64,000 nucleotides of DNA from contig NZ_CP039543.1 of NCBI RefSeq assembly GCF_013085545.1, positions 4,681,322 to 4,745,321 on the forward strand. The letters run 5' to 3'. Positions 1 through 8,685 of the stretch are shown here, one piece after another. The notes below the pieces were generated by a model, which made no database searches, had not been told where the DNA came from, and saw nothing but the letters and a program-made list of their open reading frames with translations. This DNA comes from Oceanidesulfovibrio marinus. Its GTDB lineage: Bacteria; Desulfobacterota; Desulfovibrionia; Desulfovibrionales; Desulfovibrionaceae. Each line of letters begins with the position of its first letter. Positions within the stretch are counted from its first letter, which is position 1. The position numbers and the translations under genes were made by a program.

Positions 1-1
1 G

Positions 2-499
2 AAGTCCGGCATCAAGAGCATGGAAGAGGCCAAAGGTCATACCTTCGCCTTTACCGACCCCAACTCCACCTCCGGCTACCTCGTGCCCAACATGCTTTTC
101 TACCGCGACATGGAGATCAAGCCTGAAGAGTACTTCTCCGATGTCCGCTTCTCCGGCTCCCACGGCGCCTCCATCCTGCTGGTGGCCAACAACGACATCG
201 ACGTGGCCGCCACCAACAACATCGACCTCGCCCGCGCCATCGAGTCCGGCAACATCTCCGAGGACGACTACAACATTCTCTGGACCTCCGACCTCATCCC
301 CGGCGCTCCCTACTGCGCCCGCGCCGACCTGCCCGAGAGCCTCAAGGCCGCCTACATGGGCGCCATGCTCATGTACAACACCAACAAGGAAGGCCTGAAG
401 AAGCTTGGTGTGAGCGGTTACCGCTACAGCGAGGACAGCATCTACGACTCGGTTCGTTACCTCAAGCGTCTCAAGGCCGAGCTCGAAAAGAAGCAGTAA
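2..499 (+). CDS. phnD: Phosphonate ABC transporter, periplasmic substrate-binding protein (3' part)
   Basis: The C-terminal 165 or so residues of a PhnD-type periplasmic binding protein; the gene begins before the window and the frame is open from base 2. The visible part carries the family's conserved segment FAFTDPNSTSGYLVP, followed by the second lobe with repeated short 'NN' and 'D' turns. The family captures phosphonates, or phosphite or phosphate esters, for the PhnCDE importer. phnE follows after 23 bases in the same direction, so the two are probably co-transcribed. Which phosphorus compound is bound cannot be told from this fragment. Confidence 0.93.
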   Translation, partial: KSGIKSMEEAKGHTFAFTDPNSTSGYLVPNMLFYRDMEIKPEEYFSDVRFSGSHGASILLVANNDIDVAATNNIDLARAIESGNISEDDYNILWTSDLIPGAPYCARADLPESLKAAYMGAMLMYNTNKEGLKKLGVSGYRYSEDSIYDSVRYLKRLKAELEKKQ

Positions 500-522
500 A
501 ACCTTAAGACTTCAAGGGCGTC

Positions 523-1617
523 ATGCATCAGCAACTCACCTTGGACCAAGTCACCCCCAAGCGGACGTTTTCCCAGAACTTCCGCTTGGGGGCTTTACTT
601 GTCATCGTTATTGGACTGCTCGTGCTCGCTTGGGTGCAGACCGACATCAGCCCGCTCAAGCTCTACAACAAGCGCGAGAATGCATTCACCTACCTCTTTG
701 GCGACCAGCTCGGCGAGATGGAACAGAAGGAGGCGATGCGCATGGCCGAACGCATGCCGCGCATCATCGCCTACGAGGAATCGTATCAGGATCTGAAGCA
801 GCAGTACGGCCAGGAAAAAAGTCGTGCGCAACTGCGCAAGATGGCTGACACCGAGGCCGACAAGCGCGTGGCGGCCATGGACCCTGCCGAGAAAGAGAAG
901 ATCGTCAACGAGTCCTATGAGAAGACGGTTTCCGAGAAAAAGGGCGGTTATTTCCCCCCGGAAACTGCGCCTGCCAAGCTGGAGTCCTACGCCGCAGCCC
1001 TTGCCGAGACCGTCTTTATCGCCATCTGGGGGAGCCTGTTCGCCTTTATCGTCGCCATCCCGGTGGCCATGTTCGCAGCCAGGAACACCCTGGAGCTCAT
1101 GGTGCAGGGCCACGGCCGCATTCAGCGCTTCATCCGCTGGGTCAGCCAGTTCCTGGTCCGCCGCGCTCTGGACTTCTGCCGCGGGTTCAACGAGTTCGTC
1201 ATGGCCCTGATCTTCGTGGCGGTCATCGGTCTCGGTCCGTTCGCCGGCGTGCTTGCCCTGGCCATCCATACCTTCGGCATCCTGGGCAAGGTCTTTTCCG
1301 AGGCCATCGAGGCCATCGAGCCGGGCCAGGTGGAGGCGGCCAAGGCCAGCGGCGCCAACCCGGCGCAGATCATGGCCTTTGCCGTGCTGCCGCAGGTCAT
1401 GCCCCTGGTCGTCAGCTACAGCCTGCTGCGCTTCGAGTCCAACGTGCGCAGCGCTACAATCCTGGGCTTTGTCGGCGCCGGCGGCATTGGCTTCCTCATG
1501 TTCGACAAGCTCAACGGCTACCTCTACCGCGAGGTCTGCACCATGATGATCATGGTCATCATCTCCGTGACCATTATCGACTACCTTTGCGCCATGCTGC
1601 GCCGGCGGTTCACCTAG
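523..1617 (+). CDS. phnE: Phosphonate ABC transporter permease
   Basis: Inner-membrane permease of the PhnCDE importer, 364 residues. One TM helix lies near residues 22-40. A charged, Lys/Glu-rich stretch of roughly 110 residues follows, then the membrane core from about residue 155, with the EAA-type cytoplasmic loop (EAAKASGANPAQIMAFAVLP) near residue 270. The last part (ATILGFVGAGGIGFLMFD) is typical of PhnE. The charged N-terminal stretch makes it longer than the usual 260-280 residues. It follows phnD by 23 bases and ends just before a strong terminator. A linked phnC ATPase is not seen downstream and is probably upstream of the window. Confidence 0.93.
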   Translation: MHQQLTLDQVTPKRTFSQNFRLGALLVIVIGLLVLAWVQTDISPLKLYNKRENAFTYLFGDQLGEMEQKEAMRMAERMPRIIAYEESYQDLKQQYGQEKSRAQLRKMADTEADKRVAAMDPAEKEKIVNESYEKTVSEKKGGYFPPETAPAKLESYAAALAETVFIAIWGSLFAFIVAIPVAMFAARNTLELMVQGHGRIQRFIRWVSQFLVRRALDFCRGFNEFVMALIFVAVIGLGPFAGVLALAIHTFGILGKVFSEAIEAIEPGQVEAAKASGANPAQIMAFAVLPQVMPLVVSYSLLRFESNVRSATILGFVGAGGIGFLMFDKLNGYLYREVCTMMIMVIISVTIIDYLCAMLRRRFT

Positions 1618-1709
1618 CGTCTCAGGAGCATCGCCCAGCCAGCAGGCGACAGCACGCGGTCCGTTTCCGGCCAGGACCGATGCGCGTGTGATCCGCAGTG
1701 CTCAAGAAG

Positions 1710-1748
1710 AACGCCCCGGTCGATCAGGATGACCGGGGCGTTCTTTGT
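1710..1748 (+). terminator. Rho-independent terminator after phnE
   Basis: A perfect 12-bp stem, AACGCCCCGGTC pairing with GACCGGGGCGTT around a 9-base loop, is followed by CTTTGT. It lies about 95 bases after the phnE stop and closes the phn operon. Confidence 0.8.
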
Positions 1749-1872
1749 GGATCAGGCACGGAAACGCGTCGCGAGTGCTCCACGGCTCCCGAAAACATGA
1801 TGAAGAGCCAGAGGCAGAGTCTCAGGCGGGCCTCGAAGTTTTACCAGAGGAACCAAGTTCGGAGCGCAGCTG

Positions 1873-2649
1873 TTATGTGGACCTGCGGCGGCGAGTCAGA
1901 GCGGTGCGTTTCGCGGACAGCTCCTTGCGCAGGGCCGGGTCGCGCTTCTCCAGGGCGTAGCGTAGACCCTCGGCGTTGAAGTCGGCCAGCCGCGACTCCA
2001 CAAAGGCCAGCACGGCGTCGGGCTCGTTGTTGCCCAGCTCGCGCAGCACCCAGCCCACACCGAGGTTGATGAACCGCTCCGGGCTGGGCAGGAGCGCCCC
2101 GGCAGTTTGCAGCACCAGGGCCGTGAGCCCGGGGAGGGAGCTTTCCCCCTTGCGCGCGAACCCCACAAAGGAGACGGCGGCGGCGCGTTTGCGCCACACA
2201 TTGGACGCATCCCGCCACGACGCCACGGCGCGGGCGCATTCCATGCCGCCTTGAGTAATGAGCGGCGCGCAGACACGGCCGCACACGGTGTCGCAGGTGG
2301 CCCACTCCTGGACGCAGCCGTCGTCGAAGACATCCGCCAGCAGGTCGAGCCCTTCGCGCCACCCCAGCGCCCCGGCTGCAATGACGCGTTCCAGCACCAT
2401 GGCGCCGGCGTACTTGTCCTCGGAGTAGGGCTGGCGCAGCAGGGCGAAGCCGATCTCCCGCAGCTGCGACGGCTCGGCCTCGTGCAGGTCCTCCGCGAGC
2501 CACTGGCGCACTACCGCTGTCACACCCGGCCGCTTGACCCCGCGGTGGGGAATCACGTGCTTGAGGTAGGCGTCGGCCCCGGCCCTGACCTCGGGATCGG
2601 CCCCGGCGTCCAGACGGACGGCCAGGCGTTCGATGGCGTGTTGGATCAT
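1873..2649 (-). CDS. DNA alkylation repair protein, AlkD-like HEAT-repeat family
   Basis: A soluble 258-residue helical protein resembling the AlkD/AlkC-type HEAT-like repeat glycosylases that excise alkylated bases without base flipping. Supporting features are the KRPGV...VRQW segment near residues 38-50, the paired helices with E-x-x-x-A-x-x-x-L spacing, and the segment ERFINLGVGWVLRELG near residue 190, which matches the helix around the family's conserved Trp-Arg pair. The C-terminus is very basic (TRRRRST). It lies downstream of dsrP on the same strand but beyond the dsr terminator, so it is probably an independent unit. Confidence is good for the fold and moderate for the enzymatic activity. 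Confidence 0.75.
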   Translation of the reverse strand: MIQHAIERLAVRLDAGADPEVRAGADAYLKHVIPHRGVKRPGVTAVVRQWLAEDLHEAEPSQLREIGFALLRQPYSEDKYAGAMVLERVIAAGALGWREGLDLLADVFDDGCVQEWATCDTVCGRVCAPLITQGGMECARAVASWRDASNVWRKRAAAVSFVGFARKGESSLPGLTALVLQTAGALLPSPERFINLGVGWVLRELGNNEPDAVLAFVESRLADFNAEGLRYALEKRDPALRKELSAKRTALTRRRRST

Positions 2650-2671
2650 GCGCGTCTCCGGGTATCCCTGG

Positions 2672-2710
2672 GAAAGAAAAACCCCCTCCCGACGAGCGTC
2701 AGGAGGGGGC
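2672..2710 (-). terminator. Rho-independent terminator of the dsrMKJOP operon
   Basis: Read on the minus strand, a 12-bp stem with one mismatch (CCCCCTCCTGAC / GTCGGGAGGGGG, loop GCTC) is followed by TTTTTCTTT. It starts 24 bases after the dsrP stop. Confidence 0.85.
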
Positions 2711-2733
2711 CATTCAGCGTATTGCAGTGCAGC

Positions 2734-3960
2734 CTAATGGTAGTCTTCGGAGTACTGCAGGTCTTCGACGTAGAGCTTCTTGAACTTCGGGGGCTCCTTG
2801 TCGAGGGTTCCGAGATCCCGCTTCACCTCGATGGCGATCTTCCAGAGGATGGTCAGGATGATCGCGCCGATGGCGTAGATGCCGATGGTGATGGTCAGCT
2901 CGGGGATGGTGGGCACGTACTCGGTAACGGTCTCGAACGGCGTGGGAGTGAAACCGCCAACGATGAGGCCGATGCCCTTGTCGATGTAGGTGGCGATGAC
3001 CAGCAGCATCAGCGCCCAGGGCAGCACCTTGTGGTTGTCGCGGATCTTGGCCGGGATGAGCAGCACAAGGCTGATGGCCGCGGTGATCACGGCGACCCAC
3101 ATGTAGGGCACCCACTGGTTGTAGCCGTCAAGACCCGAGAACAGATAGATGATCGGGGACTTGTGGCCGGGGATGCTGGAGTAGAAGGAGGTGAACATTT
3201 CCAACAGGTAGAAGAAGATGTTCACGCACATGGCGTAGGTGATGATCTTGGCTACGCTCATGATGGCTTCCGTGCCGGCGCGGAACTTGGTCAGCTTTTG
3301 CAGCAGGAAGACGAGCAGCAGCAGGATGGCCGGGCCGGAGGCGAAGGCGGAGGCCAGGAAGCGGGCGGCCATGATGGCGGTCAGCCAATAGTGGCGGCCG
3401 GGCAGGCCGGCGTACAGGAAGGCTGTGACCGTATGGATGGAGAACGCCCAGATGATGGAGAGCCAGATGAAGTACTTGAGCCAGCTCGGCGGATCCACGC
3501 GGTTGCGCTCACACTCCAGGGAGACCCAGCCGATGAAGAGGTTCAGGTACATGTAGACGTTGAGAACGACCATGTCCCAGAACAGCACGGAGTTGGGAGT
3601 GGGGTGGAGCACCACGTTGAAGAGGCGCTGCGGCTGACCAAGGTCGACCACGACGAAGAGGATGCACATCGCAACGGAGGCGATGGCCAGGAACTCGCCG
3701 AGGATGATGATCTTCTTGAAGGCCTTGTAGTGGTGGAAGTAGGCGGGCAACACGAGCATGACCGCCGAGGCCGCCACACCGACCAGGTAGGTGAGCTGGG
3801 CGATGTAGAAGCCCCAGGAGACGTCCCTCGACATGCCTGTGAGCTTCAGACCCATGTTGAGCTGTACGACATAGACCAGCATGCCTACAGAGGCGATGCC
3901 GGCAAGGACGAAAAGCCATATCCAGTATCCAGGTGATCCCTTGAGTGCTTTTTCCAGCAT
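2734..3960 (-). CDS. dsrP: DsrMKJOP complex integral membrane subunit DsrP
   Basis: NrfD/PsrC-family membrane subunit of the DsrMKJOP complex, which links the menaquinone pool to dissimilatory sulfite reduction through the DsrC trisulfide. It has 408 residues with about ten hydrophobic helices. The Met at 3960 (MLEKALKGSPGYW) is preferred because a GGGG ribosome-binding site precedes it. An upstream in-frame Met would run 150 bases into dsrO in another frame and add a non-family N-terminus. It is the last gene of the operon, 10 bases after dsrO, and is followed by a terminator. In the family, DsrP interacts with DsrO and the quinone pool. Confidence 0.95.
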   Translation of the reverse strand: MLEKALKGSPGYWIWLFVLAGIASVGMLVYVVQLNMGLKLTGMSRDVSWGFYIAQLTYLVGVAASAVMLVLPAYFHHYKAFKKIIILGEFLAIASVAMCILFVVVDLGQPQRLFNVVLHPTPNSVLFWDMVVLNVYMYLNLFIGWVSLECERNRVDPPSWLKYFIWLSIIWAFSIHTVTAFLYAGLPGRHYWLTAIMAARFLASAFASGPAILLLLVFLLQKLTKFRAGTEAIMSVAKIITYAMCVNIFFYLLEMFTSFYSSIPGHKSPIIYLFSGLDGYNQWVPYMWVAVITAAISLVLLIPAKIRDNHKVLPWALMLLVIATYIDKGIGLIVGGFTPTPFETVTEYVPTIPELTITIGIYAIGAIILTILWKIAIEVKRDLGTLDKEPPKFKKLYVEDLQYSEDYH

Positions 3961-3970
3961 GGCGAGCCCC

Positions 3971-4771
3971 TTAGATGATGTAATACACGCTGGGCTGGGT
4001 ACCCAGAGAGGTTTTACGGCGGATGGAGAAGTTCTCCCGGAGAGCCTTGCGAACGTCGGAGTTCGGATCGTCGAGATCGCCGAAGACCAAGGCACCTTCG
4101 GAAGCTTCCACACACGCGGGCATCATACCCTGGGCCAGGCGCTCGACGCAGAAATCACACTTCTCTACGACGCCGCGCATACGCGTGGGGTAGTCCGGAT
4201 TGAGCTCCTTGATGTACGGCCGCGGATCGCCGAAGTTGAAGCTGCGCGATCCGTACGGGCAGGCCGCCATGCAGAACCGGCAGCCGATGCAGCGGTGCAT
4301 GTCCATCATCACGATGCCGTCCCAGTCGCGCTTGAAGGTCGCCTTGGTGGGGCAGACGCGCACGCACGGCGGGTTGTCGCAGTGGTTGCACAGCAGCAGG
4401 AAGTCCATCATCTTGACGTCTTCGGCAAGGTAGTGGCTTTCCTTCTCGGTGAAGGTGTGCTCGAAGGAGTCTTCCCAGATCCACTTGATCTCGTTCTTGT
4501 GCTTCGGGATCTTCGGGACGTTGTGGTAGCTGTGGCAGGCCGAGATGATCTGCTTGAAGTGCTCCGGGCCCTTGATCTTCCTGGTGAAGATGGCCATGCC
4601 CCAGCGCGTGGCCGTCAGCGCATGCGGGTTCATGGTGTCCGCTGCGGGGGCGTCAGCCGCGGGGGCGGCAGCGAGGCCCTCTTCGGAGGCCGCAGCGGGC
4701 AGGGCGGAGCAGCCCAGGCCCAGTGCCGATATGCCGGCGATTTTCAAAAAGTCACGTCTGGTCTTGCTCAT
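3971..4771 (-). CDS. dsrO: DsrMKJOP complex periplasmic iron-sulfur subunit DsrO
   Basis: Periplasmic ferredoxin-like subunit with several [4Fe-4S] clusters, passing electrons between DsrJ and DsrP. The Met at 4771 gives a Tat signal peptide (TRRDFLKIAG then a hydrophobic stretch ending AAA); the longer frame start would bury it. Cysteine groups are visible as CNHCDNPPC, CIGCRFCMAAC and CDFCVERLAQGMMPAC, plus an earlier single Cys-rich position. The start overlaps the dsrJ stop in an ATGA arrangement, which indicates translational coupling. A 25-residue Ala/Pro-rich linker separates the signal peptide from the cluster domain. Confidence 0.95.
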   Translation of the reverse strand: MSKTRRDFLKIAGISALGLGCSALPAAASEEGLAAAPAADAPAADTMNPHALTATRWGMAIFTRKIKGPEHFKQIISACHSYHNVPKIPKHKNEIKWIWEDSFEHTFTEKESHYLAEDVKMMDFLLLCNHCDNPPCVRVCPTKATFKRDWDGIVMMDMHRCIGCRFCMAACPYGSRSFNFGDPRPYIKELNPDYPTRMRGVVEKCDFCVERLAQGMMPACVEASEGALVFGDLDDPNSDVRKALRENFSIRRKTSLGTQPSVYYII

Positions 4772-5154
4772 TGCTCGTTCCCCCTTGGGGCCTGGTGGCA
4801 TTGCCAGCAGTAAGGGTTTACGCTCGCAGTGTCGTGGCACTTGTCGCAGAACTCGGCCTTGTTGGTGTGGCACTTCATGCAGGTGTTCTGCAAACTCATC
4901 TCGTAAACCTTGCCGTCGGTAGCGGTGTAGAGCCGCTCGCCCTGGCGAACCACGCGATCGCGCCAGTCGTTGAGCATCTGCATGTGGTTCGCTTTCATGT
5001 AGTCAGCGGATTCAATGCACTTGTCCTGATCTTTGGGAAGTGCGAGCTCGGGCGTCTTGTAGCCGGGGACGAAGATCGAGCTCCACCAGAACGGAAGCGT
5101 CGCCAGAATCAGAAAGACGACGATGCCGGGGACGATGTACTTGGCGTTGTACAT
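4768..5154 (-). CDS. dsrJ: DsrMKJOP complex triheme cytochrome c DsrJ
   Basis: Small periplasmic triheme cytochrome, 128 residues, anchored by an uncleaved N-terminal helix at residues 7-27. Three heme-binding CxxCH motifs lie at residues 92-96 (CMKCH), 103-107 (CDKCH) and 116-120 (CWQCH). Cys46 in KCIESADYM matches the conserved cysteine that serves as an unusual heme ligand in characterised DsrJ proteins. It overlaps dsrO by four bases and follows dsrK by two, so expression should be tightly coupled. Confidence 0.95.
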   Translation of the reverse strand: MYNAKYIVPGIVVFLILATLPFWWSSIFVPGYKTPELALPKDQDKCIESADYMKANHMQMLNDWRDRVVRQGERLYTATDGKVYEMSLQNTCMKCHTNKAEFCDKCHDTASVNPYCWQCHQAPRGNEQ

Positions 5155-5156
5155 GA

Positions 5157-6764
5157 TTATTCACCCTCCATGCCGGGCAGTTCCTCCAGGCGGAGATCCA
5201 TGGTGCGCTTCTTCTCGCCCTTCATGATGAGCGCGTTTGCCACCAACTCGTGCACGCCGCTGATGCCAACGCCGGGAGCCCAGTAGTCGGCCAGCGGAAT
5301 GAGCGTGGCGCGGTCGATAGCGCAGATGCAGGACATCATGTTCACATCGTGCTCACGCTGGACATGGCGCAGGGCGTTGCCGCGGGGCAGGCCGCCGCGC
5401 ATGCGGATCTCCATGATCTCGTCCGTATTGAGGCCCGAACCGCCGCCGCAGCAGTAGGTCTGCTCGCGGATGGTGGAGGGGGGCATCTCGAAGAAGTTAC
5501 GCACAGCCTGCTTGATGACGTAGCGGGGCTCTTCGAAGAAGCCCATGCCGCGCGCCGGGTTGCAGGAGTCGTGGAATGTGACGCGCAGATGGTCGTTGCG
5601 GCTGGGGTCCAGGCGGATCTTGTTGTGCTTCATGAGGTCCGCGGTGAACTCGCAGATGTGGACCATCTTGGTCTGGCGGGCGTTCTCGAAAACCGTGCCG
5701 GTGATGGGGCTCTTGGGCACTTCGAGGAACGGCGCCGGGCCGTTGTGGGTGTCCATGTACTGGTTGATGACGCGCCACATGTGGCCGCACTCGCCGCCCA
5801 GGATCCACTTGGAGCCGAGGCGTTCAGCTTCGGCGTACATCTTTGCGTTCAGCTTCTTCATCATCTCGTGGGAGGTGAAGAGGCCGAAGTTGCCGCCTTC
5901 TGATGCGTAGGTGGAGAGCGTGTAGTCCAGGCCGATCTCATGGAAGAGCATGAGGTAGCCCATGAAGGTGTACACGCCGGGGTCCGCGAAGACGTCGCCC
6001 GAGGGGGTGATGAAGATGACCTCATGGCCCTTCTCGTTCATGGGCGGGTCGATCTTGATGCCCGTGACCTCCTCGATGTCCTCGCAGAGGAAGTCGACGA
6101 TGTCCTTGAAGGCGTGCGGCTGGATGCCCAGGTGGTTGCCCATGCGGTTACAGTTGCGCACAGGCTCCATGATCCAGTTGATGCCGATGCCGAGCAGGTG
6201 CAGGAGCTCGCGCGCCATCATCGTCACCTCGGCGGTGTCGATGCCGTAGGGGCAGTAGAGCGAGCAGCGCCGGCATTCCGTGCACTGGTAGAAGTAGTAG
6301 AACCACTCCTTGACCACATCCTGAGTCAGAGGGCGGGCGCCGGCGAGCTTGCCGAGGATCTTGCCCGCGGTGGTGAACTCCTTGCGGTAGATGGACCGCA
6401 GAAGCTCGGCGCGCAGAACCGGCATGTTCTTGGGGTCGCCGCCGCCGATGAAGAAGTGGCACTTGTCGGCGCAGGCGCCGCAACGCACGCAGATGTCCAT
6501 GAACAGCTTGAAGGAGCGGTACCTGGAGAGGCGGTCCTTCATGCCGTCGTGGAGGATTTCCATCCAGTTTTCCGGCAGCTTCCAGTCATCGTCCTTGGGA
6601 GACCACACCCTGGGGTTGGGGAAGCCGATCTCCTCGATGATCTCTGGCTTGGCCGGGTAGCAGAAGTTGCCGTCTTCGAAGACGGGCTTCCTGTCCATCC
6701 AGCCCTGTTGGGGCATGGAATAGTCTATGTTCAACAATTCTTCTGGAGTGGGAACGTTGGCCAT
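5157..6764 (-). CDS. dsrK: DsrMKJOP complex HdrD-like iron-sulfur subunit DsrK
   Basis: Cytoplasmic catalytic subunit resembling the HdrD subunit of heterodisulfide reductase. In the family it acts on the DsrC trisulfide using electrons from DsrM. Two [4Fe-4S] ferredoxin motifs are present (CVRCGACADKC near residue 92 and CTECRRCSLYC near residue 162). CCG-type cysteines that bind the special cubane cluster lie in the C-terminal half (CCGGGSGLN and the HDSCNPARG segment). The length of 535 residues matches the family. There is no signal peptide. It sits 11 bases after dsrM and 2 bases before dsrJ. Confidence 0.95.
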   Translation of the reverse strand: MANVPTPEELLNIDYSMPQQGWMDRKPVFEDGNFCYPAKPEIIEEIGFPNPRVWSPKDDDWKLPENWMEILHDGMKDRLSRYRSFKLFMDICVRCGACADKCHFFIGGGDPKNMPVLRAELLRSIYRKEFTTAGKILGKLAGARPLTQDVVKEWFYYFYQCTECRRCSLYCPYGIDTAEVTMMARELLHLLGIGINWIMEPVRNCNRMGNHLGIQPHAFKDIVDFLCEDIEEVTGIKIDPPMNEKGHEVIFITPSGDVFADPGVYTFMGYLMLFHEIGLDYTLSTYASEGGNFGLFTSHEMMKKLNAKMYAEAERLGSKWILGGECGHMWRVINQYMDTHNGPAPFLEVPKSPITGTVFENARQTKMVHICEFTADLMKHNKIRLDPSRNDHLRVTFHDSCNPARGMGFFEEPRYVIKQAVRNFFEMPPSTIREQTYCCGGGSGLNTDEIMEIRMRGGLPRGNALRHVQREHDVNMMSCICAIDRATLIPLADYWAPGVGISGVHELVANALIMKGEKKRTMDLRLEELPGMEGE

Positions 6765-6775
6765 GGACCAGCTCC

Positions 6776-7810
6776 TTATTCGGCTTCCGCCTCGGTTTCA
6801 GGCGTTTCTTCCAGCTGCTTCTCGACAGGCAGACCAGCTTCCACCATGACCTCGCGGAAATCGTCCTCGTACGCCTCGTAGGTGTGGAACTTCTTGGGCG
6901 GATTCCAGGGGTTCACGTGATGATTCATGCGCGTGTCGTTGGGTGCGTTACGGGTGGGCGAGAGGAACACGCCGCCCATGTGCATGAGCTTCGAGAAGGG
7001 GAAATACATGAGCAGTATGCTCACGAAGAACAGATGAATGTAGAAGATGGCGCCGACCGAGTCCACGACGACGGGGTCGAACTGCACCAGGCTCATGGTC
7101 ATCTGCTTCACGCCGACGATGTCGGTCTTGCCGAAGTAGCGCATCCAGAGGCCGGTGCTGACGATGCTCAGAAGGAGGAACAGCGGGAAGTAATCCGAGA
7201 GCAGCGAGATGTAGCGGACCTTGTTGTCGAAAACGCGCCGGAGCAGCAGAAAGAGCAGCGCGCCCACGATGATGAGGTCGGTCTGGTACAGGCGCGGAGC
7301 GCCAATCTGCAGAATGCCGTCCATGAACTCGGCGCCCTTCACCAGAATCGGCACGGGCTCCATGAACAGGCGGAAGTGACGGATGAAGATGAGCAGGAAG
7401 CAGTAGTGGAACGCGAGGCCAAAGAGCCACAGCCACTTGGCCGAGTAGTAGGCCACCCGGGGCTCGCCGTCCTGCCAGCGCAGCTTCATGGAGGTGTTCC
7501 GGAACAACGAACGGAACGTGAGCACTTCCAGAATCATGCGGCCGACTGTCCAGCCTTTGTTGGGCGGGTTGTCCAGGTAGTCCGTCTGAATCCAGTCCAG
7601 ACTCTTCTGCTGGCCGCCTGTGGTTGGTATGCGGAACGGTACGGGCGATCGAGCCCAGTCGATCAGCTTATACACGAATCCGAATACGAAAACGCCGACA
7701 GCAACGTATGGGATGATAGCTGCAAACGTGAGCTTGTAGCCAGATTCCACTCCCAAGTACGCCAGGCTGCCGAACGCCAGGACGAGGAGAAATGCGATAA
7801 AAAATGACAT
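6776..7810 (-). CDS. dsrM: DsrMKJOP complex cytochrome b subunit DsrM
   Basis: NarI-like membrane cytochrome b, 344 residues, which takes up menaquinol electrons for DsrK. Six hydrophobic segments are visible, the first at residues 2-20 and two close together near 25-50. Histidines in the helices around residues 130-150 and 240-260 (LAFHYCFLLIFIRH, IHLFFVSILLMYF) fit b-heme ligation. The C-terminal 50 residues are hydrophilic and Glu-rich and face the cytoplasm. First dsr gene, 32 bases downstream of the RsbRD_N gene and in the same orientation. Confidence 0.94.
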   Translation of the reverse strand: MSFFIAFLLVLAFGSLAYLGVESGYKLTFAAIIPYVAVGVFVFGFVYKLIDWARSPVPFRIPTTGGQQKSLDWIQTDYLDNPPNKGWTVGRMILEVLTFRSLFRNTSMKLRWQDGEPRVAYYSAKWLWLFGLAFHYCFLLIFIRHFRLFMEPVPILVKGAEFMDGILQIGAPRLYQTDLIIVGALLFLLLRRVFDNKVRYISLLSDYFPLFLLLSIVSTGLWMRYFGKTDIVGVKQMTMSLVQFDPVVVDSVGAIFYIHLFFVSILLMYFPFSKLMHMGGVFLSPTRNAPNDTRMNHHVNPWNPPKKFHTYEAYEDDFREVMVEAGLPVEKQLEETPETEAEAE

Positions 7811-7842
7811 GTACCCTTACCTCGCTTGCTCTGTTGACACGG

Positions 7843-8382
7843 CTAATGTTTCGGGGTGTCAGGGTCTTCGGCCTGATCGCCGTATATCATCTTGGCTCGC
7901 TCCAGGAGCCTCGAATGCTGCCGTTTCACTTCATCGATGCGAAGCTGATTGATCTGGTCGCGGCAAATGCAATAGTTTTCGAAGGAAAGGAGCGCCAAGC
8001 TATCGATTTTCGACTCGAATTGCAATAACTCCCCATAGAGGGAGGCCCCTTCTTCGGACTGCCGAACCAGCTCGCGGACAACGGTCTTGAGCAGGAAGAT
8101 GACACCCACGGCTTGTGATGCAGAGAAGTCCTGGACGGCGCGGACGCGCACGATCTCGTCGATGTGCGGTCTGACTGCCTCGCTGTCCAGCCCTTCGCCA
8201 ATCAATAAGTCGACAAGCGCGCTGATGGCCGCCGTGGTGCGTTGTCCCACGGGGTTCGCGAACTGGTCTTTCTGTCTGCGCATGAAACCGACCGTGTCGA
8301 GCGGATACGTCCGGAAGATGGCATCGCGCCACCGCTCATCGATCAAGTCCCGGTTTTCGTGTAAGATTTCCGTAAGATTCAT
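7843..8382 (-). CDS. RsbRD_N-domain (helical sensor-type) protein heading the dsr operon
   Basis: A 179-residue soluble, all-helical protein matching the RsbRD N-terminal domain, the non-heme-globin-like fold found at the N-terminus of stressosome RsbR/RsbRD proteins. Visible traits are the start NLTEILHENRDLIDERWRDAI and the closing helix bundle (ENYCICRDQINQLRIDEVKRQHSRLLERA). It has no STAS or kinase domain, so it consists of the sensor-like domain alone. Only 32 bases separate it from dsrM, and a candidate promoter lies upstream, so it is likely the first gene of the dsr transcript. Its role is unproven; a regulatory or assembly function for DsrMKJOP is an inference from position. Confidence 0.8.
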   Translation of the reverse strand: MNLTEILHENRDLIDERWRDAIFRTYPLDTVGFMRRQKDQFANPVGQRTTAAISALVDLLIGEGLDSEAVRPHIDEIVRVRAVQDFSASQAVGVIFLLKTVVRELVRQSEEGASLYGELLQFESKIDSLALLSFENYCICRDQINQLRIDEVKRQHSRLLERAKMIYGDQAEDPDTPKH

Positions 8383-8685
8383 TGTGTCTATGTGAATAGT
8401 TCGTGAGAATTTGCGCGAGTTCGTTTACTCACTGTTCGGGCACAGGCTATAATGATTTTTCGCAACTTTGTCCAAAGTAAAACACGCAGCAGAGTTACCC
8501 GGACGTGTGCGTTCTCCGGGGAATACACGTATTTCGTGAAAAAATTCCCAAATTTCTGCGACAATGGGAACCTCCCCGAAAACTGACCTGCGTCCTCTGG
8601 AAAAAACAGTGTTGCCTACCAGACCTCATCAGCTTCGTCCAGCGCTCCTTGCCCGTTCATCGCCCTTGTGGCAGAAGGTCTGACC
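8383..8685. other. Divergent intergenic region between the dsr operon and an envelope gene set
   Basis: About 300 bases without a gene, AT-richer than its surroundings. It holds a candidate sigma-70-like promoter for the dsr side. A TATAAT at 8449-8454 also reads on the plus strand. No inverted repeat strong enough to call an operator was seen. Confidence 0.6.
8447..8475 (-). promoter_or_regulatory. Candidate promoter for the RsbRD_N-dsrMKJOP operon
   Basis: On the minus strand, TTGGAC is followed 17-18 bases later by TTATAG/TATAGC, about 65-90 bases upstream of the RsbRD_N start codon. The same AT-rich box reads TATAAT on the plus strand with a weaker TTTACT 18 bases upstream, so the direction is not certain. 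Confidence 0.4.

Noticed and set aside
2107-3936. Long plus-strand open frame (609 codons) opposite dsrP and the HEAT protein
   Set aside because: It is antisense to two well-recognised genes and its product is His/Asp/Val-rich without any motif. High GC produces such shadows.
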